From contig NC_087063.1 in the NCBI RefSeq assembly GCF_963678635.1, positions 18,521,814-18,585,813 of the forward strand: a DNA stretch of 64,000 nucleotides, written 5' to 3'. This stretch comes from Symsagittifera roscoffensis (lineage: Eukaryota > Xenacoelomorpha > Acoela > Convolutidae). The first letter of the stretch is position 1, and each line of letters opens with the position of its first letter. Of this stretch, positions 1-12,620 are shown piece by piece. The translations under genes were made by a program, and so were the position numbers. The notes beneath the pieces were generated by a model. That model was given only the letters and a program-made list of their open reading frames with translations, had not been told where the DNA came from and did no database searches.

Positions 1-3000
1 GAACAAGATTGTGGAGGGGGAAGGGGAAGATGGAGTGAAAGTCAAAGAGGAGTTGAGTGCTTGTCAGCATTTCTTGGTGGAGACTGAGATGGAGAATGGG
101 AGGCATAAGGTATTTAACTTTCAAATGTCATAGTTAGATACCAAGATTATCAACGAGAAGCTTGAAGAAGTCTTCAACAAGCTAGATTCCGCTGCAAAAA
201 TCAATATTGCTCTTGGATTTGTTCTCCGTAATGTCGAAACGGGAGAATATCGGTATTATTATGCACACAAAAACAATACTTTGTTCGAAAAATCGCATTT
301 ACTGTGTACTAAAGCGGATTTGATTACAATCCAAGGAAAAGTTGAAAAGTTTGATATCGTGGAGCAATGCACCCAAGAACGTCAGAACACAAAGTGGAGG
401 TTCAAGTTGATCACAAATGTTACTATTTTTGCTGCACTTCTGAAAAACATTCCAATGGGATGTCCAGACTCTGTGTTGCCTGAACCTTTACTGAAAAACC
501 ATTCAGTAAACTGTCTTTTATCGGATAAAGATAAACAACCATACAGAGATCATCTTTGTCTTTTCCGTGCATTAACAATGTATTTGCATGGTCATATTAA
601 CCTCGATGCTCATACATCTCAACTATTTACAGAGTTTATATCAAAATCTGGATACGATCCGAAGAACTTTCTCGGAGTTGCCATTGATGATTTACCTCTT
701 GTAGAGGAAATAGTTGAACGAAACATATTCATTTACGATTTTGACATTCAAGAAGGAGAATATGTTGGAGAGTTAGCGAGGCAAAGTATTGGAAAATTTG
801 AAAAACCCGTGAAATTGCTGAGATTCAACAACCATATCATTCACACGAATGATATTGATTCCTTCTTCAAGTGTTTTCGATGTCCTTAGCTGTGACTGTT
901 TCTTCAACAGATCAAACAATTTCAACCGAAATCTTCTAACTTGTAAAGATCAAGTGCGACATATTTTTCCCAAAACTGCGTACACACTACGGGAAACAAT
1001 ATTCGAGAAATTGGATGGCTTCAACAATCCGTACACTGAAGATCAGAAATTGTTTAGCAATACTTGACTTCGAATCGATTTGTGTTCCCACAGAAGAATT
1101 GAAAGCAACTGAAACAACTACTTGGATTGGAAAATATGTCCCTATTTCCGTCTCAATATCTTCAAATCTGCAAGATGCTCCAATTTTCTCGTGTGAAAAA
1201 GATCCAGAACTTCTAATAATTGCTTTTGTTTCCAGCTTGGAACTTCTGGCTGAAAAAAGTAAACTACAAATGAGAACCAAATTACAAGAAATCGAAAACA
1301 CTGTCAATGATCGAGTCAAAAAGATCTTTGCTAAACTTAATGCTAGAACTTTAACTAAAAGACTAAAAGTCTTCGATTATGAAAATGAATGTGTTGAGGA
1401 TGGCGACGAAGATGACATGTCGACACAATTCTTGAGAATTCAAAAAAATCAGTTGATCGACTTGAAACAGCATTTAGAGCGCTATGTTAATACCTTACCG
1501 GTGTTCGGTTTCAATAGCGGCAGATACGATCTGAACCTTATCAAATCTTATTTGATTCCATACCTTATATGTGATAAAGAAATCGAACCAACAGTCATTA
1601 AAAAAGCAAATGATTTCATATCATTCAAATTTGGAGATGTTCAGTTTTTGGACATAATGAAATTTCTTGGAGGTGCAACCACATTGGATTCGTTTCTGAA
1701 AGCCAATAAAGTAAGTGAAACCAAAGGTTTTTTCCCTTACGAATGGTTTGACAGTCCAGACAAGCTTGACTGTACGGAGTTGCCTCCATATGAAACCTTT
1801 TCCAGCAAACTGAGAAACCACAACCCTCTCGAGAAAGATTTCAACGATTACCAAAAACTGGTTAATGGAGGACTTGATCAACAAAGTGCGCTGAAAAAGT
1901 TGCGTATTCAATCAACTCCACCAACAGGTTTTGAAAATTTCTCGTATTTGAAAAACATCTGGGAACAACAAAGCATGATTACTTTCAAAGACTTCTTACG
2001 ATGGTACAACAACAAAGATGTTGTTCCTACTCTTGAAGCTATGCAAAAAATGATAGAGTTTTACCATGATAAGGGAATTGACATGCTGAAACTGGGATGC
2101 ACGCTTCCAAATCTTGCAAATATCTGCTTACACAAGTTGACAAATCACAAATTTTACCCGTTCTTTGAAGGAGATAAAGATTTATGTGAGAAAATTAGAG
2201 AAGACATCACTGGTGGTCCATCAATAGTTTTTACGCGAAAAGCTGTTGTCGATCAAACTTATATTCGTAACTCGTCAAATATTTGTAAGACAATTGTTGG
2301 AATTGACGCTAGCCACTTATATCCATTCTCAATGTGTCAAGAGATGCCAACCGGACTTTACACAAGATGGGAGTATGACTCTGAAACTGATCGTTTTAAA
2401 GCTAGAAATAACAGAACAAGAAATTTCGAGAACATGGTTATGTCTTTTTATCAAGAATTGAGACCAGAGTGTAAAATTCAGAGTTTTTACACAACCGGAA
2501 AGCAGAAAAAAATTGACTGTTTTCATGTTGATGGTTACTGTGATCACTGTAAAACAGTATTTGAAGCTATGGGTTGCTACTATCATTTCTGCTCATGTCA
2601 AGAAACCCGTCCATCGTTGTCAGAACAAGATATTGAAAGGGGAAATAAGAAGCGAGAAATGGATGAGTTGAGACGAGAGTACATAAAAGAAAGAGGTTCG
2701 CAATTCAGGAAATGTGGGAATGTGAGTGGTGGAAGCATTTCAAAACAGATTCGTCAATCAAGAATCATGTCAAGACAAATTTTCCTTACAAAAGACCTCT
2801 GTCTACTGATTCTTTACTTGAAAAAATAAAGAACAGATCTCTTTTTGGTTATGTGCAATGCGTCTTAATAGTTCCTGACGAGTTGAAGCCTACATTTTCA
2901 AATTTTCCTCCAATATTCAAAAACATTGACGTCTCCCGAAACGATATTGGAGAATACATGAAAAACTATGCCGAAGAAAACGATTTGCTGAAAAACCCAC

Positions 3001-4031
3001 AACGAATGTTGATTTCCAGTTTTAAATTAGAAAATGGTACAATCATCACACCTCTTCTTAACTTCTATCTAAGTCTTGGACTTCAATGTACAAAAATTTA
3101 TCGATTTGTTGAGTACACACCTAGGAAATGTTTCAACAAATTTGTTCAATCTGTTGTTGATGCTCGACGAGAAGGAGACGAGAATCCACATTCTGGAGTT
3201 GTTGCTGAGATGATGAAGCTTCTCGGTAACAGTTCGTACGGTTATCAAATTATGGACAGATCCAGACACACGATAACCAAATATCTCGGCGATGAGAAGA
3301 CACACAAAGCAATAAATGAGAAGTTTTTCAAGCGATTGAATGTTGTGAAAAAGGACTTATATGAAGTAGAACTATTGAAGTCAACAATTGAACATAGAGA
3401 ACCAATTATTGTAGGTTTTTTCATTCTTCAATACGCCAAACTTAGAATGTTGGAGTTATAATACAACTACTTCCACAAGTATTGCGATGAGAATAAATTC
3501 GAGGAGTTGGAGATGGATACGGACTCTTTGTATCTAGCATTAGCAGAAAATAACCTGGACGATTGTATATTACCAGAGAAGAAAGCTCAAAGGACACTTA
3601 TTCGTCGAAATGATTGTAGAAATGACTTTATAGCTGATGCAGATAAGAATTTTTTTCCACGTACATGCTGCGCTGTTCACAAAAAACATGACAAACGAGA
3701 ACCTGGATTATTCAAAAAAGAATTTCGCTGTACTGAAATGTTATTCCTGTGCAGCAAGACGTATTGCTGCTATGATAGTAAGAGCGACAAATTCAAATTT
3801 AGCAGCAAAGGGCTCAACAAAAGAACGCTAGAAGACACTGGGGATGGACCAATGTCTAAATGCAGACGAGTTCTTGACGAAGCTGTAAATTTGAAGTCGA
3901 CCAATCGCGGATTCAAAACCTCCAACCATTTAGTTGGAACATATGAACAAACTAAAAAAGGACTCAGTTACTTTTACCCGAAAAGGGAGGTACTTGATGA
4001 TGGAATACATACTAAGCCATTGAATTTGTAA
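1..4031 (+). pseudogene. Polinton/Maverick protein-primed family-B DNA polymerase (broken, 5' end off window)
   Basis: This would replicate a Polinton transposon from a protein primer, with polymerase and 3'-5' exonuclease activities. Visible in order: an N-terminal region open from base 2; Exo I DFE near 1066; Exo II FGFNSGRYDL near 1504; Exo III WYNNKD near 2005; motif A DASHLYP near 2305; motif B KLLGNSSYG near 3215; motif C MDTDS near 3513; and a C-terminus ending GIHTKPLNL before TAA at 4029. All polymerase and exonuclease motifs are readable. Five lesions break it: a TAG at 131-133, frameshifts near 880, 1062 and 2705, and a TAA at 3459-3461 inside an otherwise continuous frame. The C-terminus is complete; the N-terminus leaves the window. 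The lesions are few, so inactivation looks fairly recent. No Polinton capsid, integrase, ATPase or protease gene is visible downstream. Family-level identification is strong; the host species is not resolved. Confidence 0.9.
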
Positions 4032-4350
4032 GTTTAACCTATAAACTGTAGTAAAACTTCATACCATACTATGATTTATATGTTATTCAATTTTTCAGCT
4101 GTAATATTACAATTTACAGTAATTTAATTTTTTTCTGAAAAACTTTATTTCTTCTTTGAAGCTTCAGTTAGGTTTCAGCATAGCTTCAGACACTTTCCAT
4201 TTAAACTCTAATGGTTTAAAACAAAATAAAAATCATAACTGAATACAATGAAAAAATCTAAAACCTATCGCATTGGTGTAGAGAATCTTAAAAAATGGTA
4301 AGATTGGGCGCCAAAAATTTTTCTGAAACTTACCATCTGAAACCTACCAT

Positions 4351-4461
4351 CTTAATACATGGGAAACCTATTCCCTACCTTAATACATTGGAAATCTATT
4401 CCCTATCTTAATACATAGCTTGGAGACCGGATACTCTATTCCCTATCTTAAAACATGGGGG
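4351..4461. repeat. Short tandem repeat, 28-bp unit, about 3.5 copies
   Basis: Units begin CTTAATACAT at 4351, 4379, 4407 and 4447. The first two intervals are exactly 28 bp; the third is 40 bp because of a 12-bp insertion. Each unit carries the phrase CTATTCCCTA. It lies about 320 bp after the polymerase stop codon. No coding potential is seen. Confidence 0.8.
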
Positions 4462-4471
4462 TCTCCAACCA

Positions 4472-4486
4472 CCCCCCCCCCCCCCC
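4472..4486. repeat. C15 homopolymer
   Basis: A run of 15 C follows the 28-bp tandem repeat. Its length is likely to vary and may be inexact in the assembly. Confidence 0.9.
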
Positions 4487-5149
4487 TGATCAGCTCACTC
4501 ATATACTACTCTCGTGTGGAGGAATTGCTTACAATTAAAAAGTGGGAAAATCTGAAACGTATTTGAGACAAACATAAACTTTGTTTGGTTTGAGAAGCTT
4601 CTAAGGAGGGGGTCTTTTATTTTAGGAGTTGAAACATACGTTCATTTAGAAAACCCTAGGATAGCAGACCTTCAAAAAAATTAAGGATCGTTCTCCTTGT
4701 ATTTTGCTTTACATGAGGACCCCTAAATGAAGGACACCCTTTAGGATTCGGAACACGATACACTACCTTCAATTTTCTTCTAATTAATCGTGTCACAGTG
4801 AAACGTTGTATGTGCGGTAAAGATTGCCCATGATTTAATTCGATTATAACAGATTCCCGAGACAAAAAAAATTAATTACAACCCATTTAGGGTGTAAAAA
4901 ATTGCAAAAAAGATCAAGAGAAGAAAAAGTTTTTAAGTTCAGCTCAAGACAACACTAGTTTTTGGATCATATAAAAAAACCTCGTTAGAATGGCCGGTTG
5001 AAAGTTTGAAATTAGTCAAGAGAAAAAAACCAACGCGATCATAATTACTCCGTCACTTTCTTCGAAAATCAAAAAAAGTTTGTCTACAAAATCTAAATTT
5101 GCTTTGAAACGCCTCCAAAACAAAAATAAATTGTATTTTAGATCCACAT
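4487..5149. other. Intergenic, nothing recognised
   Basis: AT-rich sequence with no convincing coding frame. A 69-codon minus-strand frame at 4656-4865 shows no recognisable domain. The word CTTTCTTCGAAAATC near 5055 resembles a reversed hairpin-family 5' end but is too short to call. Confidence 0.5.
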
Positions 5150-5466
5150 TTCGAACAAATTGGCGGAATTTTTGTGTTGGGGTGTTTTCAGGGTTTGGAA
5201 GATGTCCACGAATTTGGGAGAATTAACGTGCAATATACAACGTTCTATAAACTCCGGAGCGGCTTTTTTGCCTGGCGAATAGATGCATGCTAGGTGTTTC
5301 AATTAAAACGTTACTTTATGCTAACTTTATCTCTTCATACTTTTAATAGCGTGTAGGGGGTTTATTTTCTTAACACATTTTTTTAACGGAACACAACTTC
5401 ATAGAAAGTGCAGGGCAGTCGAAACATTCAGAGCCTCGGCCGAATACGCGCAGCCTTGTTTCTTTT
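5150..5466 (+). mobile_element. Hairpin-ended repeat family, diverged copy
   Basis: Family landmarks appear in the expected order: a GGCGGAATTTTTGTG-like word, GGACAATTAACGCGC-like words, a GCGTGTGGGG-like word, and the 3' signature near 5412-5466 (GCAGTCGAAACATTCAG, imperfect hairpin, GCAGCCTTGT). The 5' tip is not recognisable. This is one of the oldest-looking copies here. Confidence 0.5.
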
Positions 5467-5867
5467 TCAGATGTAAAATAGAGGTTCAATTTTTCAAGAA
5501 GAAGGTCGTGTCGTCAGGATTCAAATCAAAAATATCATTAAACAACTCCAGCTAAAAATGCTGATTGACATACGAAACAATTATCCATATGGTGCAAATT
5601 GGCAAAGATCATTTGTTGTGGTGTCCGTATTAGTTGTCTGCTCTGTTTTATGAACCGTAATAACTCGAGCTTAAATCCACAATACCAGTGGTCTAACTTG
5701 AGAGTAGTTTATAAGAAGTTGTTGGTTTTCAATTTTGTATACTCAACTAAATTAATTTTCTTTTGGTTTTATAGGAAAAAATCAAACTGAATAAAAAATA
5801 GTATACAATTTTTTTTTATATATATTCCAAGTAATTCATCTACATTTGATTTACTACAGCTATTGGC
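5467..5867. other. Intergenic, nothing recognised
   Basis: AT-rich sequence. A 63-codon plus-strand frame at 5599-5790 has no recognisable features and low-complexity composition. Confidence 0.4.
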
Positions 5868-8420
5868 AAAGGAGGAACTTGCAGCACTATCGCAGATAAT
5901 AACGGAAGATCCCAGATCGATCTCGAGGATACCCGATTCCAAATTCCAAGCTGGGTCAGCTTCGAGTATCGGGGTCAAAACCCGTCGCAGCTGCAAAATG
6001 TGAGAAGTAAACAGATACTAGACATCTCTGGGTAAGTAACAACTTAATACTTTGGTCTTGTAAAATCAATCACATTTTGAACAAATAAGTGGTTTACATG
6101 CACGCTTTCATTAAAACTAGATTTCGATTGAGAGTTTCACCTTGAGAAATACTGCAACATAGTGAAGGTTAATGAGTACTACGTAGCCGGATATTGATTA
6201 ACCAATATGATAACTAGAAAGGCACGCAAATGAACAACCTGAAAACTGCTCAAACCTTGGAAGAATTAATCCCTCCTATAGCTGAAGTGAAGTAAGATTT
6301 GATAACCCCCGAATAGAAGCTGATTATGAAACTCACAGGACGGATCATAGAGATGATTTGACCCTGGCATGCAAAATCTAGACCTATCGAACCTCCCTGC
6401 CTCAAGTGATAACGGTTCCTGGAAGTGAAAATCAGAACTCAGTATCTAGCAATTGGAACGGGACCAGAACTTAGCATGTTACAAACCTAGTTGAGGGAAG
6501 CTTAAGTTTGGAATCCCAGACCCCCTGGACCCTATATTCCTTCCGGTATTATGCCTTAAGCCAATAGTCCCTCCCCGACTTCCGGAAGTCGTTTCCCGGG
6601 TTCCACTGAACGCAGGGAGCCAAAATTTTCCGATATGATAGGTAGTGACAAGAGACATCAATTATCATAATTTGAGCCAACTCGGTTTGTTGAACCGGAA
6701 GTTATTAGCACTTGGAAAAAACACCCCTTAGACCGGAAATAAGCAATTTTCGCAAAATAAGGAGCGAGGACAAATTGATTTTAAGGCGGCAATAGACACA
6801 TGATGTGATCTTCGAAAAAAAATTCGCCTGCTGAGTAAAACTCTTCCGGCATCTCCTTCCGGTGGTAATAGCTTTTTCCGGTAAAAGTGATAATGGACCT
6901 TAGAAATGGGATAAAAAGAGAAGTATATATGGGATATGAGTGGAACTTCGTATGTAGGACTCTCTTGGATTCTGAACCCCAGTATGGAAGATTGGCCCCG
7001 TGTGACCGCAGGGTGACCCTTAAGTAATTCTTAGGAGTTCATGGCCAAAACCTCGAGATTAACACCGGAAACTGGCGTATTCCCTACTCCCAACCCTTAG
7101 GAAATAGGATTAGATCACCTGTCTTCAAATTGGTGGAGAAGCTGAAAGGGCTATAGTTTTTAAATTGTAACATTGAATTAGTGGAACTGACTAAAGTGGT
7201 CTTGGAGAAAATTAGGTTCAGCTTAGCTTGGCGAATGAGTTACTATTAGTAATTCAATCTGACTAAATAAAAGTAGTCCCAGAGGATGCCTACGGTGATA
7301 GGAGTATGCTATGGGAAGTAGATCTCCTAAAAAATATGAACGGACCTTATTTACCTAGCTCCCCGGAGGTGACTTGTTGGCACAATTTGACCCATTTAAG
7401 GCGAACAACGTTCTCCTAATAGCTAGAAGGTCGGGATTCGAATAGAGTGTAGATTGGAATTATAGATGGTTGGAAAAAATTAGCTAGCCATAAAAAGGGT
7501 CTTCCCCTGGCCCGCGAGGTCGGAACGTTAAGGAGAAAATTAATGAAACACTTTGGGAGACTTGTTAATTGAGACTGGTGAAATTAGACTTGATATTTGC
7601 ACAACTTAGTTAAAGATACCTAAATGAACTTGGAAAATAGAACTAGTGTCGACAGAGGAACAATTCAGTTAAGACCCTGCAGAAGGGTACCAGAGTAAAT
7701 GTCAGGACTGTAGGGACGATCTTTACTATAACTATAACTGAAACTCAAATAGACAAACAGCGAAAAGGTAACGGGTAGCTTACCCTTAGTAAAAGAATAT
7801 AAGCTACTACTGAGTTTTTGGGTTCTCATTATTAGTTAGAGAACATTGATAGCTTTTGAAGAAAATAGTTTGTTCTCATAAGAGTTGAGAAGAGTGATTT
7901 GTGACGTTACAGAAATCAGTTAAGGTGCCTAAAAGGAATAGTGATCCTGGGAGATACTTTTAGTTTTAGCAGGTAGAACTGAGTATTTTGTGTTACTGCT
8001 TGTAATTCGTTAATTAAGCTTCTCTAGAGAGAGAGAGGGAGAGAGAGAGAGAGAGAGATATATAGAGATAATCGTTTAGTTGAGTTAGTTGGAACTTAAA
8101 TTGCAACTAGGCAATTGTGTTGATTGACGCGGACCCTTTTCTTTGATTAGGTTATTAGTTTGTATTCTGGCCACGTAGAGCCTTCTGTAATTGGAGTTAT
8201 TTTTTCTCAATTTGATTACAACTGGAACTTCTTGCTGACGTGAGAGCAAACGAGACAGCCCTAAAAACAGTAGACGAAGGGAATAATACCGTGCAGATTA
8301 GTTGCCACCGACTTAACTGAATCTCGGTCGTCCCACTGAATTCACTACCCAAGAGACCACTCTGCGGTGTCCATTTGCGGTTCTACCGTAAATCCCCCTT
8401 CAAACCAATTTCGGGGAGGG
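5868..8420. other. Compositionally distinct island, degenerate coding-like sequence of unknown origin
   Basis: This block is visibly richer in G and C than its flanks and has a different word texture, with many CCGG-containing words. It opens after TTTACTACAG, an acceptor-like site, with a 49-codon open stretch (5868-6003) containing LLAKEELAAL. Further open stretches, such as one near 6905-7020, are broken by stops and shift frame. It includes a GA microsatellite and ends around GGGGAGGGATAAGACG. I suspect an old, heavily decayed mobile element or retrogene, but no domain motif could be identified on either strand. Confidence 0.35.
8024..8060. repeat. (GA)n microsatellite
   Basis: A run of about 37 bases of alternating GA with one GGGA interruption, followed by a short TA run. 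Confidence 0.9.
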
Positions 8421-8850
8421 ATAAGACGTTTTTTACAAGATAACGTTGAAAAAATAACCATTTTAGTTTTCGAAACTTATTTAAAAGGTATTATAAACAT
8501 AAATCAACAAACTTTGGAGTCCATCAAAATTCAAAATGTCTGCTATCTTACCAAATAATATATTTCGTGCGTTTCTAAGAAATTGCATATTTCATACACA
8601 AATAGTTTTCACAAATAAAACATGCTTATTGATATAATTTTACTGAAGTTCACTTAGAGCTTAGAAAGTAGGGTTAGTCTTTTATTTCACTCGGAAATAT
8701 TTTGAGTGCGAGATGAATCAAATTATTTACACAAATAAACGTTTTTTGTTTTGATTTCATTATGAAAGACAAATTGCTAAAGGTACGCATTAACAACTAT
8801 AAGAACAAGGTCACAAATATAACAAAAAATGATTGTTTTTGAAACTTTAT
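8421..8850. other. Intergenic, nothing recognised
   Basis: AT-rich noncoding sequence between the compositional island and the first diverged hairpin-family copy. No gene or repeat structure was recognised. Confidence 0.5.
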
Positions 8851-9200
8851 TTCGGACTTTTGAAGAAAGTGACGGTATGTTTGAAATCGGCGCGGCGTGG
8901 TTTTTGTCAACAATTTCACCAATTTTGCCTTTTTAATTAGCCACTTAAGTAGAATTTTTGAATACCATCCAAACAATTTGTTGTTCTAAGCTCAAGTTTA
9001 AAGTTTACCAAAAAAAATTTCAGCTGTGATTATGTTCATAAGGTTATAAGAGTATCAAAGATTGCCAATTTGGCCAATTAGGTACAATTCACGCGCATAA
9101 ATTTTCGTGCTATTTAAGCATAACCTGCAGTTTAATTCATCTTAGGAATCGTTCCAAAACAAATTAAGCTATTTATTCTAACTAATACGTAACCTTACAT
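8851..9200 (+). mobile_element. Hairpin-ended repeat family, diverged copy abutting the next
   Basis: It shares the order of family words: CGGACTTTTGAAG, a TAGCCA word, TTTCAGCTGTGAT, GCCAATTTGGCCAATTAGG, and CGCGC. It lacks the 3' hairpin and ends where the copy at 9205 starts, as if that copy inserted into or beside it. Confidence 0.6.
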
Positions 9201-9204
9201 TATT

Positions 9205-9735
9205 GTTACGACTTTCGATACGAAAGTAACGAAATATTTGTGCTCGGGGTGGATTTTTTTCTTCAGACAAATTGCGACTTTTTGACTAGCCATTTTTGAT
9301 GGAAACTTTTTTATATCATTTGAAAAGTATTGTTGTCTTGAGCTCAATTTTGAAAAGATATTTCACCTGTAATCATTTTTCGTAAAGTTACGGGGGTAAA
9401 ATATTGCCATTTTGGCCAATTTGGGACAATTAACGCGCGATTTAATTAGCGCTCGTAACGCGTAAGCGGAGAGTTAATCCGTCTTAGAAATTGTTCCATA
9501 TTGGCTGAAAGAAGCTTATTTGCCATAAATGATTTGTTACAAGGAGCAAAATTTATCCTTTTGCACTTTACATGGCGTGTGGGGTGATGTTTTTCATAAA
9601 AAATTTCAAATTTTCGAAAATTTTTTTTCCATTTTTGGTTTTTTTTTACAATTAATTTTTAAATGTTACTACTGCTCCATAAACCATAAAAGGCAGTCGA
9701 AACATCAAGGCTTTACCCGATACAAGCAATCTTGT
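9205..9735 (+). mobile_element. Hairpin-ended repeat family, near-complete copy
   Basis: The 5' end GTTACGACTTTCG then ATA then CGAAAG forms a 6-bp hairpin. The 3' end has GCAGTCGAAAC followed by a degenerate hairpin and CAATCTTGT. The internal words TTTGGCCAATTTGGGAC and TTAACGCGCGAT are intact. It is non-coding and about 530 bp long. Confidence 0.75.
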
Positions 9736-10068
9736 ATCACTTTGTAATTAAAATAGCGTTTGGTTTCTTTGGAAAATTTTGTTACGACTCCATAGAAAAT
9801 AAAAAGCAGTCGCAACAATCAGGAAGTCACCCTTTAGGAACTTTTTTCTTTGTATTAGAGAGTCAATTTTATTCGGATTTAGTTATAATCAAGATAAATT
9901 GTTTTCGGGCAGTTGAATTGTGGTAAAATATTGGAAAAAATTTACAAACAACGCCAACAATTTTACTTCCATTGAAAACTTCAGTAGTTAAGTTGTTGTC
10001 TTGGTTAGTAAATTTATTTAAGTAATTGCACACAGCGTAACTGGTCGAACACAGTTACTAACTATCAT
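9736..10068. other. Fragment of the hairpin family and unassigned sequence
   Basis: An isolated 3'-type signature (AAGCAGTCGCAACAATCAGG) lies near 9812-9830. The rest is AT-rich with no gene seen. Confidence 0.4.
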
Positions 10069-10440
10069 TGTTCTGACTTTCGAAGGAAGGGACAAAATTT
10101 TTGTGCTTTTTTTCCAGACGATGTTCGACTTTTTAACTAGCCATCTTTGACGGAATTCTTTCGTATCTTCCCAAAAAATTGGCTGGCTTGAACTCAAATT
10201 TAGAAAAAAACACATGCCAGCGATCTTTTTTGTAAACTTCTGGAGGTTTGAAATATGTCAGTTTGGGATAATCATTTTGGCCATTAATGCGCGAGCGCAG
10301 ATTGATCCGTCTTAGAACAAGTTCCAAATTAGATTGAGGCATGCTAATTGGTCTATTTAATACTTAACAATATACGAGATTTATCATTTTGCATTTGACA
10401 TAGCGTGTGAGGAGATTACTTTAAAAAAAATCATTGTTTT
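10069..10440 (+). mobile_element. Hairpin-ended repeat family, 3'-truncated copy
   Basis: It starts GTTCTGACTTTCGAAGG and follows the family through TAACTAGCCATCTTTGACGG and the GCGTGTGAGG word, but has no 3' hairpin. A reversed 5' tip (CTTTCTTCGAAGGTCGGAAC) follows at 10532-10551, next to the satellite. Confidence 0.6.
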
Positions 10441-10560
10441 CAAATTTTTTTAAATTATTTTGAAAACTTTAAATTTCAAAGCAAACATTAAATCATGAAC
10501 ACTAAAAATCAAGCATAAACAATTCAAAACTTTCTTCGAAGGTCGGAACATTAAAACAAT

Positions 10561-11315
10561 TTGATTGATTAAAATGGGTCATATGCCAAATCATGTAGCG
10601 CAGACACACTGCTCTGTACCCGGATTGATTAAAAATGCTAGTCATACAATTTTCATATATGAAAATTTACTTTTTGCTAATCATTGATAGATGCTAATCC
10701 TTTACTTTTAATGCAATTCCATAAGTACGTAAAATTGCATGAAAGGTCTATGATTCGTTATTTTTAAATTTCTAAAGTTTAAATCTAAATTCGCAATGTT
10801 TTTGGGTGGTTTTTGTAAGCGAACACAATTGAAAAAAACCTTGGTTACTCAGAAATAGAGTCACCACATGTTTGACCGTCTTTCAATTTTTCAAAAATTT
10901 TAAAATTTAATGAATCATGCATTGACCAAAGCATACAACAGCATGCCATACAAAAGAAATAGGCGTGTTAAGTGTTTTTGAAAAATGTTATCCAGAGAAA
11001 TGGGAAAAAACTCAATTTTTGTGTATCCAGGACTACGTTGTACACACAAAAAATTAATTTTTGAATGCAAAATTTTTTTCGAAAAATGTTTGTGTAAGTA
11101 CCAAATTCGTTTTTAAAAAATTGTTTGCGGCAATTTCAAAACAACTTAGCCATCAGAAAATGCTGGTCATAGATTTTTCATTTATGAAAAATTTATGATT
11201 CGCATTTTTTGACAAAAAAAAATCTTTTTAATGTATGACGATACAACGACTTATATGCAAAAACAAGAAATTTTATTCGAAAATTCGATGACTCCGTTTT
11301 AGCAAAATGTATGAA
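10561..11315 (+). repeat. Detached partial monomer of the 824-bp satellite
   Basis: It begins TTGATTGATTAAAATGGG exactly as the main array does at 12621, and matches the array closely until ATGTATGAA at 11315, where the sequences diverge. Two identical left boundaries 2060 bp apart mean the array start was duplicated, or the array was split by the 1.3 kb that follows. It is non-coding. Confidence 0.85.
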
Positions 11316-12620
11316 GATCAACATTTTGTGCGTTTCAAAGAATCCTGATAAACCAATACAAGATCTACGTGTACATGCCTCTTCAACTTTACCTTTAAAA
11401 CAGTCATGAGACGAGTTAGTTGCTGCATTTGGGATAGACCAGTAGACCAGTTTTCTATTGTTATTTATTGTCACTGTTTTGAATTCAAACTTTCAGTGGT
11501 GCATTTGCAGTTTTTTAGCGCTATTTTTGAAACTTTTCCGAGCTTTTTTTTGCTTTCTTAGTGCTATTTTTGCTATTTTCAGTGCTGTTACACTGCTGAT
11601 TCATCTCTGTAACAGATGCTAATTTTTCTCTTTTTCTCTGATCAAAGATAAATTGACGCTGGCGCAATTTTGTAACAGTACTGATTTTTTTGCTGTAACA
11701 ATACCGCAACAGTACTGACTTTCTCTGCAAGATCAATCCGGGTAGAGTTTTCAATTGCTGTGAAAGTAACATATTTTAATCTGACTTCAACCAATCATGG
11801 AACAAATTTCTATACTTTGGAAAAAATCATGTTTGAAAAAATTAGCTTCAAATTGGCTTGAATAAACTCTAAATTAATAGAAAATCAGACATCTTCTCTG
11901 TGGTGTAAAATCTTCCACTCAACTGTATAAATTCATCTCAACACTGAAAAGCATATTCTTGAAATCGGACCTGAGTTTGCTGAAAAAAAAACATCTCATG
12001 CCAAAATTCTTTCCCACCGTTTGTGGCTGAAACAATATAAATAATTTAAAAATAAATTTAAAAAAGAGGAAAGGTCTCAGTCGGTTTAAGACTGTTTGCA
12101 CGATGTCCGTATGTTATGTTTTCTAAACATGGATTTTGTGCCATGAGAACAAACTCCTCCTATATGAAATATTCCACCTAAAAAGTGTATCGAAAAGCTC
12201 AAAAATGATCATCGGGAGAGGAACAGTTAGTTTTATAAGGCTTTGATAATACTGCATATCTGACTGATAGTTTTTCAAGTATCGATTGTCACTTTTTGAA
12301 TTTCGATGCACATTTTGAGTGAAATAGAACATGAAGGAGGATGTTTTTTTCATGACTCTGAGATCTTCCCTCTTTTTTATTCAATTATTTATCTTGTTTC
12401 AGGTGGGAAAGAGTTTTAGCTTTATAATGTAGTGAGCTTTATAAATATTGCTTTAAAAATTTGTGCGCGACTGACTGATTGTGTGTCAAATATTATCTAT
12501 GTGCCTTGTAATTGTTTGCCAAAATAGAACTTAGAACAAAATCCTGCTTCGAACCTGAGCATGGTACGGCAATAGGGAAGCTACAATGCCTTGTAAAGGC
12601 AATCTCCGCATTCTTTAACT
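11316..12620. other. Non-satellite sequence between the two satellite blocks
   Basis: This 1.3-kb stretch shares nothing obvious with the satellite. It holds several short minus-strand frames (11521-11772, 12123-12353) of low-complexity composition with no domain. GTAACAGTACTGA-type words recur around 11672-11718. Its origin is unknown: an insertion or a host spacer. Confidence 0.4.

Noticed and set aside
4656-4865. 69-codon minus-strand frame
   Set aside because: No recognisable domain, no splice context, and a random-looking composition in AT-rich sequence.
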